From UBA7803 sp041395905 (GTDB lineage Bacteria > Pseudomonadota > Gammaproteobacteria > Pseudomonadales > Azotimanducaceae): a stretch of 64,000 bases of DNA. Position numbers and translations under genes: made by a program. The notes below the pieces were generated by a model. It did not search any database, had not been told where the DNA came from, and saw only the letters and a program-made list of their open reading frames with translations. Positions 44,975-54,639 of the stretch are shown piece after piece. The DNA is taken from the NCBI GenBank assembly GCA_041395905.1, contig JAWKZP010000012.1, forward strand, positions 106,722 to 170,721, written 5' to 3'. The first letter of the stretch is position 1, and the number at the start of each line of letters is the position of its first letter.

Positions 44975-46009
44975 TCAGGCAACCTCGAGCTGACGATGTG
45001 CCGCCCTGAACTTGGAAGGCGGGATCCCGAGCCGCCGCCGGAACGCGCGGGAGAAGTTCGCCGGATCTCTGTAGCCAAGGTCGAAGGCGATCTCATCAAC
45101 CGGTTTGTCGGTGTCGGCGAGCCAGGCGCAGGCTCGATCGATGCGCGCCTCGAGCACCAGGGATCTGAAGTCAGCTGCTTTGTCCTGCAGCGCCCGCTGC
45201 AGTGATCGGGTCGACAGGTCCAGAGAAGCCGCCACCGTCTCGATTTTGGGGCTGCCGGAGGGAAACGACGCTGCTATCTGCAGCTTGACCCGATCAGCGA
45301 AAGCCTCTGGCCGGAGGGCATCCGCTGCACCGACGAGCGGCTGCGCGAGCGACGCCTGCGACGCCCGGGGAAATATGCTACGGCCATCTGCGAGCGGAAA
45401 CTCGAACCAGGAGGTAGATCCCCCACTGGTAATCTGCGAACTCGCGAACAACTCGATGTCATTCAACGGTCGTGCGGCGGGAAATGCAAAGTTGATGATA
45501 TGCGGTCGCCACTCCGGGCCAAGCGCCTCGCGCCAGCGCTTGATGGTGAGCGCAGCTGTCTCCAGGTCGACCTGATGACTGCCGAAGCCCGGCGGTACCC
45601 GACGGCAAAAGGAAACGCGCAGCAGGCCGTTTCTCCCCTCGGTAACGGAAAAGCGCACCGCGCACGACTGCCCGCTCGCAACGGCGCAGGCGATCAGAAC
45701 GTACTCCCACACCGTACGGGCCTTGAGCAGAGGCCCACCGAGACCGGACACCTCAGCCAGATCCGTCTGCATCGCCACAGCGAGCCCCAGTCGGTCGGTC
45801 TCGACCACCTGGCAGGCCTGCTCGCCGAACCTGTATGCCTGGTGCGCCGGGATCAGAGCGTCCGGCGTCTTCAGAAGATCAGGGGATATGCCGGAGCGCT
45901 CGAGCAGTTCGTTCGAGTCGACCCCCTCTGAGCCCAGATACTGGACATAGCGAGCCAACTCGCCGGCAATGTGAAAACCGGCTTCCTCCAAGTTTCGGTC
46001 TTCGCGCAT
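44975..46009 (-). CDS. AraC-family transcriptional regulator
   Basis: The protein has 344 aa from ATG 46009. The N-terminal two thirds match the arabinose-binding-like regulator domain (PF12625), and the C-terminus is a double helix-turn-helix AraC domain: VAASLDLSTRSLQRALQ (first HTH), and the signature PVDEIAFDLGYRDPANFSRA with FRRRLGIPPSKFR. This resembles OruR/ArgR-like AraC members that sense aliphatic or aromatic compounds. It is divergent from the outer-membrane protein at 46163 and convergent with the MetA-type porin, so it may control one or both. Confidence 0.93.
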   Translation of the reverse strand: MREDRNLEEAGFHIAGELARYVQYLGSEGVDSNELLERSGISPDLLKTPDALIPAHQAYRFGEQACQVVETDRLGLAVAMQTDLAEVSGLGGPLLKARTVWEYVLIACAVASGQSCAVRFSVTEGRNGLLRVSFCRRVPPGFGSHQVDLETAALTIKRWREALGPEWRPHIINFAFPAARPLNDIELFASSQITSGGSTSWFEFPLADGRSIFPRASQASLAQPLVGAADALRPEAFADRVKLQIAASFPSGSPKIETVAASLDLSTRSLQRALQDKAADFRSLVLEARIDRACAWLADTDKPVDEIAFDLGYRDPANFSRAFRRRLGIPPSKFRAAHRQLEVA

Positions 46010-46162
46010 GTGATTGCCTCACTTGCCTCGAGGAGCTCAACTCGCCACGTGGCGCATTATGACATGTTCTCCAGCGTGTTGAAGACTAAGATAGCCGATC
46101 CATTCGATCCCCCCATGCACGCTGTCTGTGCGGCCAGCTGCTATCAAGGGAGCAAACAGCGT

Positions 46163-46921
46163 ATGAAGACTTTCCGCGTTGCACGATCCGTTTTTCTCAA
46201 ATTCGGGGGCGTCCTTGCCCTGATCTTTATGACCGCACCGCCGGCCGCATTGGCATCAGAGGACCTCACATGGTCGATCAGCCCCTATATCTGGGCCACT
46301 GATACGAAAGTCGACCTGAAAGCCCGTGGCGTACCCATCGGCAGCGGCTCCATCAGCTTCGGCGACCTCCTGGATGCAACAGACGCAAGCTTCCAGGGCG
46401 TGGTAGAGGGCCGCAAGGGGCGATGGAGCGCCTTCGTCGACCTTACCCATCTGGAAACGTCCGATCGGACCGCGAGGCAGCTCTTCGACATCAAGACCGA
46501 GTCCGAAGTCCTGGTGCTAGACGCGGCAGTGGCTTTCTGGCCAGCGGGCGAGGACGACGGTCTGAGCGTTTTCGCCGGCATTCGCTACACCGACCTGCAG
46601 GACAAGTACCGGTTCCGGCTCAATGGCACGCAACTGGCCGTCGTGCAGAACAACCGGGACTTCACGGACATACTGCTGGGGGCACGATACATCATGCCGC
46701 TCAGCGAGCGGTGGAGCTTCCTGACTCGGGGTGACTACAGTTTCGGCGACTCGCAAGACACCTTTCAGCTGCAGGCCTTGGTCCGCTGGGGCTTCGGAGC
46801 GCGCCACCAGCACGGCGTGCTGGCAGGCTACCGCTACAAGGAAGCCGACTTCAAATCCGGTGGGGTGGAGGAAGACTATCAGTACAAAGGTCCAGCGATC
46901 GGCCTCAACTTCACCTTCTGA
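46163..46921 (+). CDS. Predicted outer-membrane protein
   Basis: The protein has 252 aa. ATG 46163 gives a signal peptide (GGVLALIFMTAPPAALA), while the frame upstream is not protein-like. AGGGAG lies about 12 bp before it. The mature protein begins SEDLTWSISPYIWATDTKVD, a pattern common in small outer-membrane barrels of proteobacteria that often neighbour AraC regulators. It ends with GPAIGLNFTF, a C-terminal Phe for BAM recognition. The function is unknown. It is divergent from the AraC gene and followed 45 bp later by the BamA-like barrel. Confidence 0.83.
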   Translation: MKTFRVARSVFLKFGGVLALIFMTAPPAALASEDLTWSISPYIWATDTKVDLKARGVPIGSGSISFGDLLDATDASFQGVVEGRKGRWSAFVDLTHLETSDRTARQLFDIKTESEVLVLDAAVAFWPAGEDDGLSVFAGIRYTDLQDKYRFRLNGTQLAVVQNNRDFTDILLGARYIMPLSERWSFLTRGDYSFGDSQDTFQLQALVRWGFGARHQHGVLAGYRYKEADFKSGGVEEDYQYKGPAIGLNFTF

Positions 46922-46966
46922 GACAACCACCAGGACACCCATCGGCTGTCCGGTAGCATGCGGTGA

Positions 46967-48271
46967 ATGCGCATGACGCGTCCTGGAATCGCCTCTGCCG
47001 CGGCCATCGTCGTTGGCACCCTTTTGTCGGTCGTGCCCCCGGCGGTTCACGGCGAAAACGTCATGGAGCCGTCGCTTCGGGGCGACGACCGGGTCATCCA
47101 GCTGCCATTTGGTTTCTGGAACGAAAGCTTCGGGGTGGCCGCAGGATATGTCTATGCCATTAACGGGTATCCGCAAGCGCAGGCCGGGCTGCTGGCCACG
47201 GTCATGGCTGGCAGCAAGGGTTCGGCCTCTGCCCTGCTGATGGGACAGAACATCCGCCTGTTCAACCGCGACCGCCTCTTCTTCGACCCCATCCTGTCCG
47301 TCAGCTACTACAACGACATCGATGCCTACGTAGACGGCAACCCCGACTTCCCGGATGAACGGGCCGGCAGCAACGACTCCGACCCTGACAACTTCATTAC
47401 CGGAAGCGGCTGGGATACTTTCTACCGGCTGCGTTTCAAATACCTGCTGCCCATAGGCGACGGACGGGAGCAACTGGTTCCCCGGTACCAGTTCGACCGT
47501 GGGCTGCTCACCGCTGGCGCCGGAGGCGGTGCTTCCTTCAATCCCCTCGAGAGCGGCAGGACGTTTCTGGAGGTTCGGCCCTTTTACCGGAAACAGGAAG
47601 TCGAAAATGACGACCTCGAAGGCGCGCAGGCAACCAACGGCATGGAGTTCAGCGTGTTCTGGGACAACCGGGACTATCCCGGGAACCCCAGCCGCGGCAA
47701 CGCCCTGCTGCTGAAGCTCACCCGAGACTGGGGCCTCGCAAACAGCACAGACTCCTGGACCAACCTGGCGGCAGAATACGATCACTACGTGTCGCTGCAA
47801 CCCACCAGACGGTTTCGCCAGCGTGTGCTGGCCTTTGACGTCTGGAGCGCCTACTCGCCGAGCTGGCAGGAACAACCCGACGGAAGCATAGAACACCGGC
47901 CGCCGAGCTTTGCCGGCGCGACGCTGGGCGGCATGTGGCGTATGCGGGCATTCCCCAGCCAACGCTTCAACGACAAGGCAGCCATTTACTATGCCGCGGA
48001 GCTGAGGCTCGTGCCGGACTGGAACATCTTTGATCGATGGGACGGGTTTCAGAGGCGCGTCGGCGTGGACTGGATTCAGTTCGTGGGATTTGCCGAAGCG
48101 GGGCGCGTGGCCTCGTCCTGGGATTTGAGTGAGCTTCATGACGATATGCGCTGGGATGTCGGGCTCGGCATTCGCGCATGGGCGAAAGGTCTCGTCGTGC
48201 GACTGGACACGGCGGTTTCCGACGAGGGCGCGGGCGTGCAGATGACGGTGTCGCAACCGTTCCAGTTCTGA
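46967..48271 (+). CDS. Surface antigen (Omp85-like) barrel
   Basis: The protein has 434 aa. The signal peptide ends near VPPAVHG. No POTRA domain is visible. The barrel carries EFSVFWDNRDYPGNPSRGNA, the conserved DNRDxPxxPxxG block of bacterial surface antigen (PF01103), plus FAEAGRVA in a late strand, and it ends TVSQPFQF with C-terminal Phe. It is longer than the barrel at 35775. It probably inserts into the outer membrane; whether it translocates anything is unknown. It forms a run of three genes with the small barrel upstream and the L,D-transpeptidase 26 bp downstream. Confidence 0.87.
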   Translation: MRMTRPGIASAAAIVVGTLLSVVPPAVHGENVMEPSLRGDDRVIQLPFGFWNESFGVAAGYVYAINGYPQAQAGLLATVMAGSKGSASALLMGQNIRLFNRDRLFFDPILSVSYYNDIDAYVDGNPDFPDERAGSNDSDPDNFITGSGWDTFYRLRFKYLLPIGDGREQLVPRYQFDRGLLTAGAGGGASFNPLESGRTFLEVRPFYRKQEVENDDLEGAQATNGMEFSVFWDNRDYPGNPSRGNALLLKLTRDWGLANSTDSWTNLAAEYDHYVSLQPTRRFRQRVLAFDVWSAYSPSWQEQPDGSIEHRPPSFAGATLGGMWRMRAFPSQRFNDKAAIYYAAELRLVPDWNIFDRWDGFQRRVGVDWIQFVGFAEAGRVASSWDLSELHDDMRWDVGLGIRAWAKGLVVRLDTAVSDEGAGVQMTVSQPFQF

Positions 48272-48297
48272 CAAGCCGCAGCCATCGGGGAGGGCGC

Positions 48298-49950
48298 ATG
48301 GGTTCCAACGTCAGGGTCGTCAGCTTCATTGTTCTGATGAGCATGTCGTGGCTGACGCCGTCGAGCGTCTCGGCAGCCGGCTTGAACGATGAGATCCGAG
48401 AATTTTTCGATGACTACTTCAGCGGCAGCGGCGCGGAGGTCCAGGGAATGCCGCTGGTCACGGCGCCGCTTCTCGCCAGGTTCTACGCGCACCGCGACTA
48501 CCAGCCAGCCTGGCGCGACCCGCAGCTCGTGGAGCAGCTGATCGAGCTGATCGCCGGCGCCGCCGCAGATGGGCTGGACCCGGAGGATTACCGCTTGTCG
48601 CTGCTGCAGGCTCTGGCACCACGGCCCGAAAGCAGGCTCGACGGCCAGTTGCAGCGCGATCTCGATCTGCTCTACAGCGCCAGCCTGTTGAAGCTCGCCT
48701 ACCACGAACGTTTCGGCAAGGTGAACCCCGAGAGCTTGTCCAGCACCTGGAATTTCCAGCGGGAGCTTCCCTCCGGGGTCGATCCGGTGGCGAGGTTGTC
48801 CGAGGCTGTGGACTCCGGCGACCTACGGGAATTCCAGCGCGCCAACATCAACCGAGGTCCGCTGTATCAGAACGTACGCACGGCGCTGGCGCGCTACCGC
48901 GGCATAGCGGCTGCCGGCGGCTGGCCCACCGTTCCTGCGGGCCCAACCCTCCGGACCGGTGATCGCGACGCGCGGGTTCCAGCGCTCCGGCAGCGTCTCG
49001 AGATTACCGGCGACCTGCCCGCCACCGAGACCCAGATTGACGACCCGCTACGGTTCGACGCGTCTGTGGAAACCGCGGTGCAAGCCTTTCAGACCCGGCA
49101 CAACCTGGACATGGACGGCGCCGTCGGTCCGGCGACGCTGGCTGCCATGAACGTTCCGGTCGCAGATCGCATCGACCAGCTGCGACTGACGCTGGAGCGG
49201 GCGCGCTGGATCGTGAACGACGCCGACACCTCAGTGGTGATCGTCAACATCGCCGCGGCGGAAGTCTACGTGCTCGAGCAGGGTGCCGTGATATGGAAAC
49301 GCCGCGCCATGGTAGGGCGTTCCTATCGACAGACGCCGTTGTTCCGCGGGGTGATGACCTACCTGGAGATCAATCCCACCTGGACCGTGCCGCCCGGCAT
49401 CCTGCGCAATGACATCCTCCCTCAGGTACGCAAGGATCCCGGCCACCTGGCGCGCTCGAACATGACTCTGCTCGACCAGGCAGGGAATGTAGTAGATCCT
49501 CACTCGGTCGATTGGAGCACGCTGAAGGGAATGCCCTACACGTTCCGCCAGGAACCAGGTCCGAACAATGCGCTCGGACGCATAAAATTCATGTTTCCCA
49601 ACGAGCACTTCGTCTTTCTGCACGACACGCCGAATCGAGAGCTGTTCGAGCGCCCGGAACGCACGTTCAGCTCCGGTTGCATACGGGTGGAAGACCCCTT
49701 CAGCCTGGCAGCGGTGCTACTGCGCGACCCGACCAACTGGGACGAGAAGACCGTCAAGGACGCGGTCGCCGCGGCACAGACGCGGCGCGTGCGGCTTGCC
49801 CAGCCGTGGCCCGTATACCTGCTGTACTGGACTGCGGAGGCCGATGAGGCCGGCATGGCGAGGTTCTTCCCGGACGTCTATGCGAGGGACGCACGGGTTC
49901 TCGAGGCTCTGAACGGCCCGGTACGCATAGATCTGCCGGACCTGCCGTGA
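48298..49950 (+). CDS. YcbB-type L,D-transpeptidase
   Basis: The protein has 550 aa; GGGGAGGG precedes ATG 48298. The signal peptide is VVSFIVLMSMSWL through SVSA. Domains by approximate residue: an LDT scaffold or helical domain (40-225), a peptidoglycan-binding domain with SVETAVQAFQTRHNLDMDG (near 260-285), and a YkuD catalytic domain with HDTPNRELFERPER and the nucleophile Cys in SSGCIRVEDP (near 459). This is the layout of E. coli LdtD/YcbB, which makes 3-3 cross-links or attaches proteins to peptidoglycan. The stop overlaps the start of a membrane hydrolase gene (TGATG). Confidence 0.93.
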   Translation: MGSNVRVVSFIVLMSMSWLTPSSVSAAGLNDEIREFFDDYFSGSGAEVQGMPLVTAPLLARFYAHRDYQPAWRDPQLVEQLIELIAGAAADGLDPEDYRLSLLQALAPRPESRLDGQLQRDLDLLYSASLLKLAYHERFGKVNPESLSSTWNFQRELPSGVDPVARLSEAVDSGDLREFQRANINRGPLYQNVRTALARYRGIAAAGGWPTVPAGPTLRTGDRDARVPALRQRLEITGDLPATETQIDDPLRFDASVETAVQAFQTRHNLDMDGAVGPATLAAMNVPVADRIDQLRLTLERARWIVNDADTSVVIVNIAAAEVYVLEQGAVIWKRRAMVGRSYRQTPLFRGVMTYLEINPTWTVPPGILRNDILPQVRKDPGHLARSNMTLLDQAGNVVDPHSVDWSTLKGMPYTFRQEPGPNNALGRIKFMFPNEHFVFLHDTPNRELFERPERTFSSGCIRVEDPFSLAAVLLRDPTNWDEKTVKDAVAAAQTRRVRLAQPWPVYLLYWTAEADEAGMARFFPDVYARDARVLEALNGPVRIDLPDLP

Positions 49951-51446
49951 TGAGGCATCGGTCCGAGCCGCGACGCGGCCGATCACGAACACTCCTTTCG
50001 CACCTGTTGCTTTTTCTGGCGTACGGCACCACCGGATGCGTGATGGCGCTGATCGGTGTTTACATTCTGGTGCTGCACCAGCGCCCCGAACTCGAGCCCT
50101 GGCACCAGGTCGAGCTGGAAGGAGAGTTCGGCGCCGAGCACGCGGCCGAGGTGCAATCCCTCAGCGATTACCGGCGCCTGGAAGACGCACTGTTCCAGGA
50201 GCTCGACCAGAAGGTCTACGCGACCGTACCGCAATCCGAGCGGCGGCGGTTTCTGCGCTACTCGGCCGGCAGCCTCAGCGATCCGCGGAAGTTCGTGCCG
50301 AATTGGAATCGAACAACCCTTTGGCAGCACGCCGACCCCAAGGGCGCGGCGCTCCTGCTGCACGGGCTGAGCGACTCTCCGTACTCGATGCGGGCTCTGG
50401 CCGAGGTGCTTCGAGATCGAGGCTTCACTGTGCTTGCACTTCGCCTGCCGGGCCACGGTACGTTGCCGTCGGGGCTACTTTCAACCTCCCAGGAGGACTG
50501 GATGGCAGCGGTTCGCCTGGCGATGCGGAGCCTGCGCGCGCAGACCGAGCCAGACACGCCACTTTTCATCGTCGGATATTCGACCGGGGCAGCGCTGGCG
50601 GTGGAGTACACCCTGGCGCGATTGTTGGGAGAGAACCTGCCTGCGGCCAACGGTCTGGTCCTCTTGTCCCCGGCCATCGGCGTCTCGCCCCTGGCCGCTT
50701 TGGCCGTCTGGCAATCCCGATTAGCGCAGCTGCCCGGCCTGCACAAGCTTGCCTGGACCGATCTGCTGCCCGAGTACGACCCCTATAAGTACAACTCTTT
50801 CACCGTGAACGCTGGCGATCAGATCTACCGTCTCACGCGGCGAATCAGCGGCCAGCTGCAGCGGCTGGGCGGCAGAGGCCCGGTTGCGGGCATGCCACCG
50901 GTGCTTGCCTTTCAATCCGTCGCCGACGCGACGGTCTCGGCTCCGGCGGTGCTGAACGCCCTGTTCCGTCACCTGGCTCCCGAAGGCCACGAGCTGGTGG
51001 GCTTCGATATCAATCGGCACGCTGACATCGAACCGTTTCTGGCTATGCCCGCGCTGGAGGTTCGCGCCCGGCTGCTCGACGAGCCCCCGTTGCCGGTGGA
51101 TTTCACACTCGTGACCAACGCCAGCAGCAGCACGGACGACGTGGTGGCCCTGCGGCGCGCGGCAATGTCCACCCAGGTCGAGGAGACCCCACTGCAACAG
51201 GCCTGGCCGGCCGACGTTTACTCCCTCAGCCATGTCGCCCTGCCGTTTTCTCCCTCCGACCCACTCTACGGTTCGGAACGGACCGCGGATTCGCAGAGCA
51301 TCTTTCTAGGCAAAGTGGATCTGCGCGGCGAGCGCGGGCTTCTGACCGTATCGGCCGACGGTCTCATACGTCTGCGCTACAACCCGTTCTTTTCCTATCT
51401 GGAGGCACGTCTGAACGCCTTCCTCAGAAAGCAGGGCGTAATCTAG
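49950..51446 (+). CDS. Membrane-anchored alpha/beta hydrolase
   Basis: The protein has 498 aa from ATG 49950, overlapping the L,D-transpeptidase stop by one base; a GTG at 49947 is the alternative start. One N-terminal helix (about 15-45) anchors a large extracytoplasmic domain. Motifs are LLLHGLSDSPYSMRALAEVL (oxyanion region), LALRLPGHGTLPSGL, the nucleophile elbow VGYSTGAAL, and late candidate acid and His residues. It is probably an esterase or thioesterase acting in the periplasm. Coupling to the L,D-transpeptidase gene suggests a role at the cell wall or on an envelope lipid, but this is inference. Confidence 0.88.
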   Translation: MRHRSEPRRGRSRTLLSHLLLFLAYGTTGCVMALIGVYILVLHQRPELEPWHQVELEGEFGAEHAAEVQSLSDYRRLEDALFQELDQKVYATVPQSERRRFLRYSAGSLSDPRKFVPNWNRTTLWQHADPKGAALLLHGLSDSPYSMRALAEVLRDRGFTVLALRLPGHGTLPSGLLSTSQEDWMAAVRLAMRSLRAQTEPDTPLFIVGYSTGAALAVEYTLARLLGENLPAANGLVLLSPAIGVSPLAALAVWQSRLAQLPGLHKLAWTDLLPEYDPYKYNSFTVNAGDQIYRLTRRISGQLQRLGGRGPVAGMPPVLAFQSVADATVSAPAVLNALFRHLAPEGHELVGFDINRHADIEPFLAMPALEVRARLLDEPPLPVDFTLVTNASSSTDDVVALRRAAMSTQVEETPLQQAWPADVYSLSHVALPFSPSDPLYGSERTADSQSIFLGKVDLRGERGLLTVSADGLIRLRYNPFFSYLEARLNAFLRKQGVI

Positions 51447-53661
51447 ATTTTCCGCCGACGATTTCTCCGATGCGCAGGAACACACGTTCACGACCGCCTT
51501 CCGCCATGCCCCAGCCGAAATAGAGCGGGCCGAAAAAGGTCTGGTAGCCGGCATAAAGGCTGCCGTTGAAGAACGCGTCTTCGTAGACGTCCTCGCGCCG
51601 CTGCGACACGCCGCCAAACTCCAGCGTGGCACCGGCGAACGCCGGCCAGAATGGCGAGTCCGGCAGACGATAGCGGTAACCGCCGAGGACCATGGAGAAG
51701 TTTTCTCCCACCAGCTCGTCGTCGTTAAACCCGGACAGGCGGAAGAAGCCCCCCGCCCCGAAGCGCGCGTACAGCGGCGCCACTCCATCCAGGGTCGCGT
51801 TGTAGCGGGCGCTCGCCATCAGCGTATGCCGGCCCCACGTGCGGGCGGTCAGCCAGTTCAGTCGCAGCTGCCGGTACGAGTCATCTGCGCCGAGGTCCTC
51901 GTCGGAGTAGATGTAGCGGACGCTGGCAGCAGCACCGTCCCCGGGCACGAACAGGTCGTCAAGACGGTCGTAGAACGCTGAGATTCCGTACTCGAGGCTG
52001 TTGAAATCAAAATCCTGCAGGTCGCCGACGCCGGTTCCACCGTCGACGGAGCCGTCGACGTATTCGAGCCCAATGCTGATGCGTGCATGGTTCGCGATCT
52101 CCCGTCCGACGCTGAACATGCTCCCGAGCCGTTCGACTTCCGCTCTGGAAACTCGCTCACCGCGGTCATCGTAGCGGTTGAAGTCTTCGCGCAGCCAGAA
52201 CGCCCCGGGCTGCACGAACCATCGGCGCCTGGGGCCCAGATACTTGTAGAGGTCTGTGACCACACCCGGCTCCTCGCCGATCTGAGTGGTCACGCGGAAT
52301 TCCGAGCCGAGATCGTCGAACGCGGTGTCGAGGTAGCCGAGACGAAGGCTCAGCGAGTTCTCCGAACCCTCGCCCTGATAGTCCAGGCCCGTTTCGAGAA
52401 ATCGAGTACCCCGATTGTCCTGATTCACCTCCAAGATCAATCCCAGAGCATCACCTTCCTCCGCCACCTCGTAACGCGCGTACTCCAGAAAGCCGAGGCC
52501 GTAGATCTGCTGGAGGTCGAACTCGAGCTGGTTGCGATCCCACGTATCGCCCGGCTCAACGGTGACGAGCTCCTCGAGCACCGAGTCTGAGAACCGCGAG
52601 CGATTCTCCAGCCGCACGAAATCCACGGTTTCCGGTCTGCTGGTGCAGCTCTCGACGATGCGGCGGTGCTCGGCATACTCCGCATCGCTGACGCTGAACC
52701 GGGCGAGAGAGCGCCGCGCCGCGTCCGCAGCAGCGTAGCCGATGGCGATGCCTGTGGCTGCTTTGTCGAAATCCGCTGACGTGACCTCCTGCCCAAGAGC
52801 TGGGACGATCAGCTGATCCCGGGGCTTCAGGGTGGCGAGTTGGCGTTCGACGTTGTTGCGCACCAGCAATCCGGTAAGCTGCCCGACGACGCCGATGGCC
52901 GTGTTCAGCTCGTCTCGGGTTTTGAGCGGCGACCCTACATCCACAACGATGACGACGTCCGCGCCGAGTTTCCTGGCGACATCGATGGGCACATTGTTGG
53001 CAATGCCGCCATCCACCAGAACCGTTCCTTCCCAGTCCACCGGGGTGAAAAGACCCGGAACCGCCATGCTGGCGCGCATGGCAAGTGGCAGATTGCCCTT
53101 TTCGAGCACGAACTCATCACCGGTCAGGATGTCTGCTGCGACGGCGCGAAAAGGGATGGGAAGATGGTCGAAGTCTGCCTGCTGAACGCGCCCCTTCACC
53201 AGGGTCTCGAACAGAAAGCTGATCTGCTGACCCGAGATGGCGCCACGGGTGATCAGGTTGGAACTGCTACCGACACCGAATCTGGGCCCGAGGAGCCCTC
53301 GTGTTTCGTTGATCTTGCGGCCTGCCGGCCAGTCCTTGCGCGGAGTTTCGTCCTGAAAGATCTGGTTCCAGTCGATGGCGAGCATGACGGCTTCGAGTTC
53401 CGAGGCGCGCATGCCTGTAGCGTAGAGCCCGCCGACCAGCGCACCAAAGCTCGTGCCCACCACGTAGTCGACCGGAACGTGAAGTTCTTCGAGCACCTGC
53501 AATACGCCGATATGCGCGCTGCCTCTCGCGCCACCTCCACCCAGGACCAATCCGATACGGGGGCGTTCGACAGACTGTCGCGGACAGACGACCGACGCTT
53601 CGGCAAGGACCGGAAGCAGAGTCAGACCGAGAATGGCGAGCGTCGTCGCCGGTTTCCGCAT
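51424..53661 (-). CDS. Patatin-like phospholipase with Omp85 barrel (PlpD-type, type Vd secretion)
   Basis: The protein has 745 aa; GGAGAGG precedes ATG 53661. The signal peptide ends near LAEAS. In the patatin domain (35-330), the oxyanion hole GGGGARG is at 41-47, the nucleophile Ser71 is in GTSFG, and the catalytic Asp217 is in DGG: a complete Ser-Asp dyad. A single POTRA-like domain follows (about 350-420), then a 16-strand surface-antigen barrel to the C-terminus. This is the arrangement of Pseudomonas aeruginosa PlpD and Fusobacterium FplA. The enzyme would cleave phospholipids at, or released from, the cell surface. Its 3' end overlaps the convergent hydrolase by 23 bp. Confidence 0.94.
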   Translation of the reverse strand: MRKPATTLAILGLTLLPVLAEASVVCPRQSVERPRIGLVLGGGGARGSAHIGVLQVLEELHVPVDYVVGTSFGALVGGLYATGMRASELEAVMLAIDWNQIFQDETPRKDWPAGRKINETRGLLGPRFGVGSSSNLITRGAISGQQISFLFETLVKGRVQQADFDHLPIPFRAVAADILTGDEFVLEKGNLPLAMRASMAVPGLFTPVDWEGTVLVDGGIANNVPIDVARKLGADVVIVVDVGSPLKTRDELNTAIGVVGQLTGLLVRNNVERQLATLKPRDQLIVPALGQEVTSADFDKAATGIAIGYAAADAARRSLARFSVSDAEYAEHRRIVESCTSRPETVDFVRLENRSRFSDSVLEELVTVEPGDTWDRNQLEFDLQQIYGLGFLEYARYEVAEEGDALGLILEVNQDNRGTRFLETGLDYQGEGSENSLSLRLGYLDTAFDDLGSEFRVTTQIGEEPGVVTDLYKYLGPRRRWFVQPGAFWLREDFNRYDDRGERVSRAEVERLGSMFSVGREIANHARISIGLEYVDGSVDGGTGVGDLQDFDFNSLEYGISAFYDRLDDLFVPGDGAAASVRYIYSDEDLGADDSYRQLRLNWLTARTWGRHTLMASARYNATLDGVAPLYARFGAGGFFRLSGFNDDELVGENFSMVLGGYRYRLPDSPFWPAFAGATLEFGGVSQRREDVYEDAFFNGSLYAGYQTFFGPLYFGWGMAEGGRERVFLRIGEIVGGKSRLRPAF

Positions 53662-53780
53662 CTACCTCTCCAAAGCAGGCTGCAGCGCCTCGGGGAATCG
53701 GGTCAGGCTCGAGATCGTGACTGCGATCCGTCGCAGGCGAGCCTCATTCTAAACCCCGGGACTGCATTCACAACCGGAGG

Positions 53781-54530
53781 TCAGCTGGTGGTCTGCAGCC
53801 AGTGCAGACCGAGAATGGCCAAGGTGGTAACCGTTACGCCGAGAACGAACGGCACCAGACGCGCTGAGTCATGTGCGGGCAGCTCCTCGCGCATGGCCGC
53901 ATACATGATTCCGCCGGCGATAAACGCGCTGAGCATCGAAACCGTTTCGAGCTTCAGCTCGGTCAGTATCCCGGCGAGCCAGCCACCGACAAGGCTAGCG
54001 GTGTATACCCAGCGAAGTTGTGAGTCGTAGCGGGCCGGCTGCAGATCCCGCAGGCCATGATTGATCCCCATCAGATGCACCGACAACACTCCGGCGATGA
54101 GCAGGTAGGCGCCAACTCCAGGCCGCGGCACGTCTGCCACCACGTAGCCGAGCTGAAGGTAGTACAAGCCGTACACACCGACGACGAGGATCAGCGATCC
54201 GCGCTGGGCCCGCCGGCCGAGCTCGCGACGCCGCACACTGCGCCTCGCCAGGGTATCGAGACAGTAGTACATCGCGAGGCCGCCAAGCGCGATCAGGTAC
54301 AGGTGATTGCGCCAGAAGCCGTATGCGCCCACCCACAGCGATCCATCCAGCTTCTGCTGGCTCAGAGCGAGCTTGGGCAACAGGTGGACGAACACATAGG
54401 CCAGCGCCGTCCCCGCAGACACACTCAGCCATGGGCTGCGGGCGCGGCCATGCAGGAAGCGCCAGCCACCGATAGTGAGCTGATTGAGCACGAGCAGCAC
54501 CACCACCGCGAGCGACCCGAACGTGGCCAT
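53781..54530 (-). CDS. Polytopic membrane protein, ZIP-like
   Basis: About 249 aa from ATG 54530. The frame extends to a TTG at 54656, but those residues look like non-coding translation and precede the first helix. Eight hydrophobic segments are visible. SAGTALAYVFVHLLPKL and HLMGINHGLRD recall the His/Asn metal-site helices of ZIP transporters, though the match is loose. No ribosome-binding site is strong, so the start is uncertain. It lies downstream of the DUF481 gene on the same strand. It may be a metal transporter, or an uncharacterised membrane protein. Confidence 0.7.
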   Translation of the reverse strand: MATFGSLAVVVLLVLNQLTIGGWRFLHGRARSPWLSVSAGTALAYVFVHLLPKLALSQQKLDGSLWVGAYGFWRNHLYLIALGGLAMYYCLDTLARRSVRRRELGRRAQRGSLILVVGVYGLYYLQLGYVVADVPRPGVGAYLLIAGVLSVHLMGINHGLRDLQPARYDSQLRWVYTASLVGGWLAGILTELKLETVSMLSAFIAGGIMYAAMREELPAHDSARLVPFVLGVTVTTLAILGLHWLQTTS

Positions 54531-54639
54531 CGGCAAATAGGTTCCCGCAATCTTCGATTCAACCGCATGCTGCCACAGCGCCGGCGAGCCACAAAGGCCC
54601 GCCGGCGAACTCGCCCTCCGGCATCCCCGAATCCGTTGC

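Noticed and set aside
46517..48274. Minus-strand 585-codon frame opposite the surface antigen gene
   Set aside because: The plus-strand genes have signal peptides, C-terminal Phe and the DNRD motif. The minus frame has no recognisable domain and spans two opposite genes.
53253..54030. Plus-strand frame continuing past the PlpD-like gene start
   Set aside because: Its composition is that of an antisense shadow and it shows no domain; the minus-strand patatin and ZIP-like genes explain the DNA.
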